Positions 1 through 6,252 of a DNA stretch of 13,703 nucleotides are shown one piece after another (position 1 is the first letter of the stretch; every line of letters starts with the position of its first letter). Source of the stretch: Sphingobacteriaceae bacterium UBA2059 (GTDB lineage: Bacteria; Bacteroidota; Bacteroidia; Sphingobacteriales; Sphingobacteriaceae); the NCBI GenBank assembly GCA_002332615.1, contig DDAL01000005.1:6288-19990 (forward strand), written 5' to 3'. Made by a program: the position numbers and the translations under genes. A model generated the notes under the pieces. That model searched no databases. It saw only the letters and a list, made by a program, of their open reading frames with translations, and was not told the DNA's origin.

Positions 1-60
1 GACGACCTGGACGGATTTAACGATTTTCAGGACGTTGATGACGAAGATGACGATTTTTAA
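1..60 (+). CDS. C-terminal end of an upstream protein, acidic tail (partial)
   Basis: The window opens inside a reading frame that gives 19 residues and then TAA: DDLDGFNDFQDVDDEDDDF. Eleven of the 19 residues are Asp or Glu. A terminator hairpin begins 15 nt after the stop, which supports this as a true gene end. Acidic tails of this kind occur on many unrelated proteins, so the family cannot be named from this fragment. Its frame is the only one I can justify, and its start lies outside the window. Confidence 0.6.
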   Translation, partial: DDLDGFNDFQDVDDEDDDF

Positions 61-74
61 TAGTTAAACTCTTT

Positions 75-99
75 AAAGCATCTGTACAGATGCTTTTTT
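75..99 (+). terminator. Rho-independent terminator of the upstream gene
   Basis: A perfect 22-bp palindrome (AAAGCATCTGT / ACAGATGCTTT, 75-96) runs into a T-tract ending at 99. In RNA the central bases would form the loop, leaving a stem of about 9 bp followed by U residues. It lies 15 nt after the acidic-tail stop codon and 49 nt before the next gene. Confidence 0.85.
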
Positions 100-147
100 G
101 TTAAAGGACACACAAACTAACAACTTGATAATTAGACAACTAATAGG

Positions 148-1296
148 ATGTTATCTAAAACAACAGCAATGAATATCCAGCAGGTGAATGATAAGCGCTT
201 AATTAAGGACTTTTTAAGTGTTCCAAAAGTTTTATACCGTAAAGACCCTGTTTGGGTATGCCCGCTGGATAACGATATTGAAAATGTATTTAACCCGCTT
301 ACTAATAACTTTCATAAACATGGCAAGGCGGCCCGGTGGATAGCTAGAGATAATAAAGGAGTTCTGATAGGGCGAATTGCGGCTTTTATAAATGAAAAGA
401 AGGCATACTCCTATCCTCAAGCTACCGGCGGCATAGGTTTTTTTGAGGCTGTACATGATCAGGCTGTAGCCAACAGCCTGTTTGATACGGCTGCTGCCTG
501 GCTTAAAGAAAACGGAATGGAAGCTATGGACGGCCCCATTAATTTTGGCGAAAACGATACCTTTTGGGGTTTGCTGACTGAAGGGTATACGCATCCTTCC
601 TATGGTATGAATTATAACTTTCCGTATTACAGAGAGCTTTTTGAAGCGTACGGTTTTAAGCCTCTATATGAGCAGTTAACAAATCATATAGACTTAAGAA
701 AGCCTTTTCCGGATAGATTCAGGCGCATTGCCCACTGGGTGATCCGGAAGCCGGGCTATAGCTTTCAATACTTTGAAAAAAACAGTCTTAATAAATATGC
801 CATGGACTTTATGGAGATCTATAACGACGCCTGGCAGGGCTTTGAAAACTTTGTCCCCATTAATAAAGAAACAATAACGGAGACTTTCGATAAAATGAAA
901 GCCATTATGGACGAAAAGCTGATATGGTTTGCATACATAAATAATGAGCCGGCATCCTTTGTCATCATTCTTCCGGATGCAAACCAAATAATTAAGCCGT
1001 TTAAAGGCAAACTGGGTTTGGTTGAAAAGCTTCGTTTTGTTTACCGCAGATGGAAGGGTGTATCCAGAATGCGTGCAGTAGTCATGGGCACGAAGAAAAA
1101 GTTTCAACGTCATGGCCTTGAATCAGCCCTGTTTATTAAACTTGAAGAATATGTAATTCCTAAAAACCAGTACACGGAGCTTGAGCTTTCGTGGGTAGGA
1201 GATTTTAATACTGAAATGCTTTCTATACACCAGGCAACGGGAGCTACTCTGGGCAAAAAGCACATAACCTATCGTAAATTGTTTGATGTCGTTTAA
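148..1296 (+). CDS. GNAT-fold N-acetyltransferase-like protein (YghO-like)
   Basis: The 382-residue protein resembles the large single-chain GNAT-like proteins related to E. coli YghO. The visible landmarks are an N-terminal stretch of the form 'FLxVPxxLYxxDPxWVxPL' (about residues 22-40), a GGIGFFEA segment (94-101), the family signature around DGPINFGENDTFWGLL (128-143), and a 'YNFPYYRELFEAYGF' stretch (156-170). The C-terminal half has the basic and aromatic character of a second acyltransferase-like lobe. The acceptor substrate is not known to me and no biochemical role should be read from the fold alone. No signal peptide or membrane segment is seen, so it should be cytosolic. The first ATG (148) is taken. 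An in-frame ATG at 169 (MNIQQVND) follows an A-rich leader and aligns better with the usual N-terminus of such proteins, so it may be the true start. The gene converges on prmA, with 21 bp between the stops. Confidence 0.8.
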   Translation: MLSKTTAMNIQQVNDKRLIKDFLSVPKVLYRKDPVWVCPLDNDIENVFNPLTNNFHKHGKAARWIARDNKGVLIGRIAAFINEKKAYSYPQATGGIGFFEAVHDQAVANSLFDTAAAWLKENGMEAMDGPINFGENDTFWGLLTEGYTHPSYGMNYNFPYYRELFEAYGFKPLYEQLTNHIDLRKPFPDRFRRIAHWVIRKPGYSFQYFEKNSLNKYAMDFMEIYNDAWQGFENFVPINKETITETFDKMKAIMDEKLIWFAYINNEPASFVIILPDANQIIKPFKGKLGLVEKLRFVYRRWKGVSRMRAVVMGTKKKFQRHGLESALFIKLEEYVIPKNQYTELELSWVGDFNTEMLSIHQATGATLGKKHITYRKLFDVV

Positions 1297-1317
1297 CCCC
1301 TCGGATATCTGCTGTAC

Positions 1318-2157
1318 TTAAGCCTTTATTAGTTTTAAACAAACCCATTCTCCGTCTTGTTTTTTGTGGGCCAGGCGAAGCGAATGGTCATTTGCCTTGC
1401 GCAGAAGAATATCGCAGTCGGCCTCGTAAAAACCACTTAAAAACAACGAGCCATCAGGAACAAGAACTTGTGAGTAAGCGGCTAACTGGTCGAGCAGGAT
1501 ATTGCGATTGATATTTGCAAGCACTCTGTCAAAGCAGCGTACCGGAATTGCTTCTTTGGATCCGCATAGCGAAGTTGCTACGCCGCCAACACCATTAAGC
1601 TTAAAGTTTTCTAAGGTACTCTGGTAACAAACGGGATCGTTGTCTATGGCCACAACTTCTGCAGCTCCCTTTTTTGCGGCCAGTATAGCCAGAATGCCGG
1701 TTCCGCAGCCCATGTCTAAAACCGCCTTATGTTTAAAGTCTTCCTCCAGTATAAATGCGAGCATCATGGAGGTTGTTTGGTGATGCCCGGTGCCGAAGGA
1801 CATTTTGGGATCTATCACTATCTCGAAAGGATACTCCGGGGCTTCGGAATGAAAGGTGGCTCTTACATAACACTGGTCTTTAATGGTGATGGGGACAAAG
1901 TTACTTTCCCATAACTCATTCCAGTTCCTTGCTTTGATGGTGTTTTTATGGTAGGAAAACGCAAATAGTTCATTGAACCCCGCGAGGGATTCAATGAACC
2001 TGTCTTCGTTAAAGGCACTGGCAGGTATATAAGCGTTAAATCCATCTGAGCTTTCTTCAAATGTATCGAAACCCGCTTCAGACAAAGCATTTATAAGCAG
2101 ATCCTGCCAGAAGGCTTCCCTGAACTTTACTATAAATTCAAACTCGAAATAATCCAA
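1318..2157 (-). CDS. prmA: Ribosomal protein L11 methyltransferase PrmA
   Basis: PrmA uses S-adenosylmethionine to methylate lysines and the N-terminus of ribosomal protein L11 in the cytosol. The 279-residue protein has the family layout: an N-terminal L11-recognition domain (about 1-60), a linker, then a Rossmann-fold methyltransferase domain. Visible motifs are FGTGHHQTT (121-129), the SAM-binding loop DMGCGTG (148-154), the acidic end of strand 2 in AIDNDP (170-175), and the catalytic-face NINRN (215-219), which corresponds to the family's N-[IP]-x-x-N motif. The start codon is TTG (2157). No ATG lies nearby in frame, and the resulting MDYFEFEF N-terminus fits the family. It begins 2 nt after the tpiA stop, so it is almost certainly the last gene of the GlmU-like/tpiA/prmA transcript. 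No clear terminator is visible in the 21 bp before the convergent gene. Confidence 0.95.
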   Translation of the reverse strand: MDYFEFEFIVKFREAFWQDLLINALSEAGFDTFEESSDGFNAYIPASAFNEDRFIESLAGFNELFAFSYHKNTIKARNWNELWESNFVPITIKDQCYVRATFHSEAPEYPFEIVIDPKMSFGTGHHQTTSMMLAFILEEDFKHKAVLDMGCGTGILAILAAKKGAAEVVAIDNDPVCYQSTLENFKLNGVGGVATSLCGSKEAIPVRCFDRVLANINRNILLDQLAAYSQVLVPDGSLFLSGFYEADCDILLRKANDHSLRLAHKKQDGEWVCLKLIKA

Positions 2158-2159
2158 TA

Positions 2160-2927
2160 CTAGTTATTAAATGCTTTAATAATATCAGTAAAATCTCTGG
2201 ATTTAAGTGATGCGCCGCCAATCAGGCCTCCGTCAATATCTTTTTGAGCGAATAGCTCGGACGCATTTTTAGGATTGCAGCTACCGCCATATAAAATGCT
2301 GGTATTTTCGGCTACGCTGGTGTCGTACTTTTCGGCGATCTGAGTGCGTATGAATGCATGGATTTCCTGAGCCTGTTCTTTGCTCGCAGTAACACCGGTA
2401 CCAATAGCCCATACTGGCTCATAGGCGATGATAACTTTTGAAAAATCATTTGCAGGCAGATGGAAAATACCTTCGTTAAGCTGCTGTTTAATTACCTCAA
2501 AGTGTTTTTCGCTATTGCGCTCTTCCAGTGTTTCTCCAACGCAAAAAATAGGATTCAGACCATTGGTGATGGCAGCGTCTGCCTTTTTAGCCAGAAGCTC
2601 GTTTGTTTCGCCAAAATACTGGCGGCGTTCAGAGTGTCCTAATATAACGTAAGAAGCTCCGACAGATTTGATCATTCCGGCGGAAATTTCACCCGTATAG
2701 GCGCCAGAAGCTTCCTGATGACAGTTCTGAGCTCCTATACTTACTTTGCCTGTGTCCTTTGTATACTGTGAAAGTCCGTGTAAATGAATAAAAGGTGAAC
2801 ATACAATTACTTCCTGATCGCCTCGGACTTCGTCGTTAACCATATTGATTATCTCTGAGAACAAAGTGATACCACTTGTATAATCCATGTTCATCTTCCA
2901 GTTACCCGCTACTACTTTTTTACGCAT
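2160..2927 (-). CDS. tpiA: Triosephosphate isomerase
   Basis: This enzyme interconverts dihydroxyacetone phosphate and glyceraldehyde 3-phosphate in glycolysis and gluconeogenesis. The 255-residue length is normal for a single TIM barrel. All catalytic landmarks are present: N9 and K11 in GNWKMN, the electrophilic histidine H98 in ILGHSERR, the catalytic base E170 in AYEPVWAIGTG (the flexible loop 6 follows at 171-178), and the phosphate-binding YGGS (213-216) and GLIGGASL (234-241). ATG at 2927 gives the canonical MRKKVVAGNWKMN start. It lies 7 nt after the GlmU-like gene and 2 nt before prmA, so the three should be co-transcribed. Nothing in the sequence suggests loss of function. Confidence 0.98.
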   Translation of the reverse strand: MRKKVVAGNWKMNMDYTSGITLFSEIINMVNDEVRGDQEVIVCSPFIHLHGLSQYTKDTGKVSIGAQNCHQEASGAYTGEISAGMIKSVGASYVILGHSERRQYFGETNELLAKKADAAITNGLNPIFCVGETLEERNSEKHFEVIKQQLNEGIFHLPANDFSKVIIAYEPVWAIGTGVTASKEQAQEIHAFIRTQIAEKYDTSVAENTSILYGGSCNPKNASELFAQKDIDGGLIGGASLKSRDFTDIIKAFNN

Positions 2928-2934
2928 TTTACTA

Positions 2935-4122
2935 TTATTTAAATGTTCTATATTGTTGTGTTAACTTAAATACTTCTGTTAGCATGTCCATTTCTTTTGG
3001 ACAAAGAGTATCGCCTCTCTTTTCCTGCACGCGGGCAAAAGTTTCGAGCGCTTTGTCTAAACGGTAAACGCTCAGATCATCGGCCCCTCCCCAGGAAAAA
3101 TCGGGAATGAACGTATCTTTTATCCTTCCTCCAAAAAGGTTGGCACCCACTCCTACAACAGTGCCTGTATTGAACATGGTTGTTATACCACATTTTGAAT
3201 GATCGCCCATAATAAGTCCGCACTTATAGAGCCCGGTATCCCTTAAAGTCTGTTTTGTATAATCCCAGAGTTTAACGTTGGCATAATTATTTTTAAGATT
3301 GGAGTTATTGCTTCCTCCGCCTATATTGCACCACTCGCCTATCACAGCGTTGCCCAGATACCCTTCATGGCCTTTGGCTGAATTGGCCATCATAACTGAA
3401 TTACTTATTTCGCCACCGGCAGTGCAATGAGGCCCTATAGTTGTATCAGGATACATTTTTGAGCCCATTTTAACCCGGGCACCCTCACACAAAGCAAACG
3501 GTCCTCTTATATTGGAACCTTCCCAAACCTGGGCATTTCGTCCGATGTAGATGGGGCCGGTAAGGGTATTAAAGGTACTGCATTCGGCCATCGCTCCTTC
3601 TTCTACAAATATATTATCTCCCAAGACGGTATTTGTGCTGCTTACGGTTTTTGAGGTTCTTTGAGAGCTTATAAGTGCGAAGTCTTTGGTCAGTTCAATA
3701 CCGTTATGCTTAAAGACATCTTCGGGGTAGCTTATCTTTATGAAGTTGGCCGCGTAGGCGATCTTTTTAAAATGAGCGTCAGATATATTTATAGACTCTG
3801 AATGTATACCCGACGCATTGAATGCAATGATAACAGCACCCTGAACCAGGGCCTCTCCACTGGCAAGAGTACCTACTTGCTGTACAAGTTGCTCGTCCGG
3901 ACAGACGGATCCGTTGATATAAAGATTGTCCTGAGAGGAACAGGACGTAAATAGTTCCCTTAAATAGGATCGCGTTTTATATGAAATTGTTGCGTTGAGC
4001 CTCTTGCTCCATTTCTCGGATATGGTGAGTATCCCTATTCTTAACCTGGCTACCGGCCTTGTAAAAGTAAGGGGTAACAGTGTTTCTGCAGCAGAATCTT
4101 CAAAGAATACTATGCTCTTCAT
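2935..4122 (-). CDS. GlmU family protein (putative sugar-nucleotidyltransferase-like, left-handed beta-helix)
   Basis: The protein has 395 residues from ATG at 4122 (MKSIVFFEDS). The N-terminus (LLPLTFTRPVARLRIGILT, about 15-33) is characteristic of the Bacteroidota 'alternate GlmU' family. The segment from about 165 to 340 is rich in hexapeptide-like turns (VLGDNIFVEEGAM, IYIGRNAQVWEGSNI, VKMGSKMYPDTTIGPHC, NAVIGEWCNIGGG), which indicates a left-handed beta-helix of the acyltransferase/nucleotidyltransferase type. True GlmU makes UDP-GlcNAc. Here I do not see the G-x-G-T-R-M nucleotide-binding signature of classical GlmU pyrophosphorylase, so the reaction is unproven. A longer frame opens at 4146 (TTG), but it would begin inside the rpmE2 terminator and is rejected. 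The gene heads an operon with tpiA (7-nt gap) and prmA. Its start lies about 11 nt after the rpmE2 terminator T-tract. Confidence 0.85.
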   Translation of the reverse strand: MKSIVFFEDSAAETLLPLTFTRPVARLRIGILTISEKWSKRLNATISYKTRSYLRELFTSCSSQDNLYINGSVCPDEQLVQQVGTLASGEALVQGAVIIAFNASGIHSESINISDAHFKKIAYAANFIKISYPEDVFKHNGIELTKDFALISSQRTSKTVSSTNTVLGDNIFVEEGAMAECSTFNTLTGPIYIGRNAQVWEGSNIRGPFALCEGARVKMGSKMYPDTTIGPHCTAGGEISNSVMMANSAKGHEGYLGNAVIGEWCNIGGGSNNSNLKNNYANVKLWDYTKQTLRDTGLYKCGLIMGDHSKCGITTMFNTGTVVGVGANLFGGRIKDTFIPDFSWGGADDLSVYRLDKALETFARVQEKRGDTLCPKEMDMLTEVFKLTQQYRTFK

Positions 4123-4132
4123 GCAACAAAAT

Positions 4133-4163
4133 AAAAAAAGCCCCAACTTGATTAGTTGGGACT
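4133..4163 (-). terminator. Rho-independent terminator of rpmE2, immediately ahead of the GlmU-like gene
   Basis: Read on the minus strand, AGTCCCAACT (4163-4154) pairs with AGTTGGGGCT (4148-4139) around a 5-nt loop, with one G-U pair, and is followed by a run of seven T (4139-4133). It lies about 26 nt after the rpmE2 stop and 11 nt before the next start codon on the same strand. It may act as a full terminator or as a leaky attenuator for the downstream operon. Confidence 0.85.
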
Positions 4164-4188
4164 TTGTATGTTTATTTTAACAATGCCA

Positions 4189-4437
4189 TTATTTCTTTGA
4201 GTAACGGTTGCGGAACTTGTCAATACGGCCCGCTGTATCCACAAGCTTCATCTTACCTGTATAAAACGGGTGTGATGTATGCGAAATTTCTAATTTCACA
4301 AGTGGATATTCATTACCGTCCTCCCATTGGACAGTTTCTTTTGTGTCGATACAAGACTTTGTAATGAATGAATAGTCGTTTGACATATCCTTAAACACAA
4401 CTAATCTATAATTCTTTGGATGCAAATCAGCCTTCAT
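4189..4437 (-). CDS. rpmE2: 50S ribosomal protein L31 type B
   Basis: This is an 82-residue L31 of the type B (zinc-free) class, a component of the large ribosomal subunit near the central protuberance and the intersubunit bridge. Recognisable segments are MKADLHPKNYRLVVFKD (1-17), SHPFYTGKMKLVDTAGRIDKF (55-75) and the basic C-terminus RNRYSKK. The zinc-ribbon cysteines of type A L31 are absent; only one cysteine (C29) is present. Its promoter is probably the CATATTTG element at 4459-4466. A terminator follows directly. In species with both L31 types the zinc-free form is often controlled by Zur; I see no convincing Zur site here, and many Bacteroidota carry only this form. Confidence 0.97.
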   Translation of the reverse strand: MKADLHPKNYRLVVFKDMSNDYSFITKSCIDTKETVQWEDGNEYPLVKLEISHTSHPFYTGKMKLVDTAGRIDKFRNRYSKK

Positions 4438-4458
4438 GTTGTAAACTTTTCAGAGGCG

Positions 4459-4485
4459 CAAATATGCAATAAATTTCTTGAAAGA
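4459..4485 (-). promoter_or_regulatory. Probable rpmE2 promoter (Bacteroidota type)
   Basis: On the minus strand, CATATTTGC (4466-4458) matches the -7 consensus TAnnTTTG with one mismatch. A T-rich run (about 4490-4485) lies roughly 19 bp upstream at the -33 position. The element ends 21 nt before the rpmE2 ATG, a normal leader length. Confidence 0.5.
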
Positions 4486-4575
4486 AAAAAGTTTCGTACT
4501 AAAAATATTAAACATACCCGAAAGCCTCTGGTGCAAACTGAGGGTTAAAAGGCCGGCATGGGTACTAAGTGAAGC

Positions 4576-4628
4576 TAAAAGCCTTCTATATGTTTACATT
4601 TCCAAAACATGCTTATAAGGAGCTTTTA
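4576..4628. repeat. Imperfect inverted repeat upstream of iscS
   Basis: TAAAAGC (4576-4582) is the reverse complement of GCTTTTA (4622-4628). Inside these arms, further complementary pieces (CTT against AAG, ATG at 4590-4592 against CAT at 4608-4610) could extend the hairpin with bulges. It ends next to the iscS -7 element. It could be an operator or only a chance A/T-rich pairing. The rest of the 215-bp rpmE2-iscS spacer shows no ORF, tRNA or riboswitch that I recognise. Confidence 0.3.
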
Positions 4629-4629
4629 C

Positions 4630-4638
4630 TACATTTGT
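4630..4638 (+). promoter_or_regulatory. Probable iscS promoter -7 element
   Basis: TACATTTGT (4630-4638) is an exact match to TAnnTTTG, 15 nt before the iscS ATG. No good -33 TTTG is seen at the expected spacing, so the promoter may need an activator. Transcription would start around 4643, giving a leader of about 10 nt that includes a GAGAGG purine run. Confidence 0.5.
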
Positions 4639-4652
4639 GAGAGGACTGTATA

Positions 4653-5807
4653 ATGCTTAAGCTACCTGTATATCTGGATAATAACGCAACTACACCTTTG
4701 GATGACAGGGTACTGGAGGCTATGATGCCTTACCTTACCGGCAAAACCGGTAACGCATCCAGTACCCAGCACTGCTACGGATGGATAGCTGAACAAGCGG
4801 TTGATACCGCAAGAATGGAAGTGGCAGATCTGTTGAATTGTGACCCTCGGGAGCTTATATTTACTTCGGGTGCCACAGAGGCGGTTAATTTGGCCATTAA
4901 GGGTGTGTATGATGCTTATAGCCGGAAGGGAAAACATATTATAACATCTTCTGCCGAACACCAGTCCGTTTTGGAAACGTGCAGGTTCTTGGAGTTTAAA
5001 GGTGCGGAGGTTACTTATTTGCCGGCCTGCTCTGACGGGCGCATAGATCCTAAGGCGGTGGCACAAGCGGTAAGAGCTGACACTATTCTTATTGCCTTAA
5101 TGTATGCAAACAATGAAACGGGCGTTATTCATCCTGTAAATGAAATAGCAGAGATAGCGAGGAATACGAACACCATTTTTTTTTCGGATGCAACTCAGGC
5201 GGTAGGCAAAGAAAATATTGACGTAAAAGGACAGGGAATACACCTGATGGCTTTGTCTGCCCATAAGCTTTATGGTCCTAAGGGCGTCGGGGCCTTATAT
5301 ATGAGCCGGAGACATCCGCGGGTTAACCTTAACGCTCAAATTCACGGCGGTGGCCAGGAAAGACGCCTGAGACCGGGCACGCTCAATGTGCCTGGAATTG
5401 TAGGCTTGGGTAAAGCGTGTTCAATTTGTAAAGATAGTATGTCCGAAGAGAAGCGCAGGCTGAGTGGCTTGCGTGACAAACTGGAGCAGTCGCTTACAGA
5501 GGCCGGACTTGCCTCGGTAAATGGCAGCACCGTACATCGCCTGCCTCATGTAAGCAATTTGAGTTTTAAAAATCTTAATGCTCAATCGCTGATGGTGGCG
5601 CTTGGTGGAGATATGGCGGTATCATCAGGTTCTGCCTGTACATGGGGTTCTGGTCAGCCTTCGCATGTATTAAAGAGTATGGGGCTTAGTGATGAGGCTG
5701 CGAATTCGGCTTTGCGGTTCAGCCTTGGCAGGTTTACAACACAGGAAGAAATCAATTATACCATAAATCAACTGATGGGCTACTTATCCGGCATTAGCAA
5801 CGGATAG
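4653..5807 (+). CDS. iscS: Cysteine desulfurase (IscS/NifS group)
   Basis: This is a PLP-dependent class V aminotransferase-fold enzyme that takes sulfur from cysteine as an enzyme-bound persulfide for Fe-S cluster and thio-cofactor synthesis. The 384-residue length is typical. Visible residues are YLDNNATTP (7-15), H103 in AEHQSV (stacks on PLP), NNETG (153-157), D179 and Q182 in SDATQAVG (PLP contacts), the Schiff-base lysine K205 in SAHKLYGPKG, and the persulfide cysteine C329 in SSGSACTWGSGQPSHVL. Here the residues after the active Cys read TWGSGQPS, whereas E. coli IscS has TSASLEPS. The long mobile-loop lengths of group I enzymes are otherwise consistent. The A-type carrier follows after 30 nt, which supports a role in Fe-S assembly. 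No iscU scaffold or hscA/hscB chaperone gene is present next to it. ATG at 4653 follows an AGAGG-like stretch. Confidence 0.95.
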   Translation: MLKLPVYLDNNATTPLDDRVLEAMMPYLTGKTGNASSTQHCYGWIAEQAVDTARMEVADLLNCDPRELIFTSGATEAVNLAIKGVYDAYSRKGKHIITSSAEHQSVLETCRFLEFKGAEVTYLPACSDGRIDPKAVAQAVRADTILIALMYANNETGVIHPVNEIAEIARNTNTIFFSDATQAVGKENIDVKGQGIHLMALSAHKLYGPKGVGALYMSRRHPRVNLNAQIHGGGQERRLRPGTLNVPGIVGLGKACSICKDSMSEEKRRLSGLRDKLEQSLTEAGLASVNGSTVHRLPHVSNLSFKNLNAQSLMVALGGDMAVSSGSACTWGSGQPSHVLKSMGLSDEAANSALRFSLGRFTTQEEINYTINQLMGYLSGISNG

Positions 5808-5837
5808 TGATGAAATAAGCTAATAAACAACAAAACG

Positions 5838-6167
5838 ATGATTACAATAACTGAGAAAGCAAGAGAGAAAATTGCTGAAATATTAAATGAATCTTCACTG
5901 ACGGAAAATGAGAAGTTTCTGAGAGTATCTGTTGAAAGCGGAGGCTGTTCCGGGCTGTCCTACAACCTGAAGTTTGAAGATACCGAAAAACCGGGTGATC
6001 AGTTCTTTCAAGATAAAGGCATTAAAATCGCTTTGGATATGAAGTCCTTCCTGTACCTTGCAGGAACGGAACTGGACTACTCGGACGGACTGGAAGGCAA
6101 AGGCTTTAGCTTCCATAATCCAAACGCGTCGCGTACCTGTGCTTGTGGAGAAAGTTTTTCTGTTTAA
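5838..6167 (+). CDS. iscA: A-type iron-sulfur carrier (IscA/ErpA/HesB family)
   Basis: This is a 109-residue A-type carrier that holds or transfers [2Fe-2S]/[4Fe-4S] clusters, or iron, to apo-proteins in the cytosol. The three ligand cysteines of the family are present: C37 in ESGGCSGLSY, and C101 and C103 in SRTCACGESF. The length and beta-rich domain are standard. It follows iscS by 30 nt with no terminator between them, so the two are probably one transcript: a sulfur donor with a cluster carrier. Whether it is closer to IscA, ErpA or SufA cannot be decided from the sequence alone. ATG at 5838 gives the family-typical start MITITEKAREKI. Confidence 0.93.
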   Translation: MITITEKAREKIAEILNESSLTENEKFLRVSVESGGCSGLSYNLKFEDTEKPGDQFFQDKGIKIALDMKSFLYLAGTELDYSDGLEGKGFSFHNPNASRTCACGESFSV

Positions 6168-6186
6168 CCTAAGATAGTATATTTGC
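6155..6186 (+). promoter_or_regulatory. Promoter of the acyl-CoA synthetase gene (Bacteroidota type)
   Basis: TATATTTGC (6178-6186) is a perfect TAnnTTTG -7 element. A T-run (6155-6159) lies at the -33 position with about 19 bp between. It overlaps the end of the A-type carrier gene and would give a leader of about 60 nt before the TTG start. Confidence 0.6.
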
Positions 6187-6252
6187 ACTTTACAGGGAAA
6201 TTATATCTTTTTAATACTGATTTAATTTAGCTTAAGGCCTATATAATATATT

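Noticed and set aside
75..96. Perfect 22-bp palindrome as a recombination or operator site
   Set aside because: A T-tract directly follows it and it sits 15 nt after a stop codon, so a terminator explains it fully.
694..1113. 139-residue open frame on the minus strand inside the GNAT-like gene
   Set aside because: It has no recognisable domain and lies fully antisense to a well-supported gene; similar antisense frames inside prmA, tpiA, iscS, lysS and the acyl-CoA synthetase were discarded for the same reason.
4123..4146. Upstream TTG start that would lengthen the GlmU-like protein by 8 residues (MGLFLFCC...)
   Set aside because: It lies inside the rpmE2 terminator hairpin and adds a Cys/Phe-rich stub with no family match; MKSIVFFED is the typical start.
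4438..4652. Possible riboswitch or small RNA in the rpmE2-iscS spacer
   Set aside because: Beyond one imperfect dyad and the two promoters, I see no conserved riboswitch core or strong terminator to close an RNA gene.
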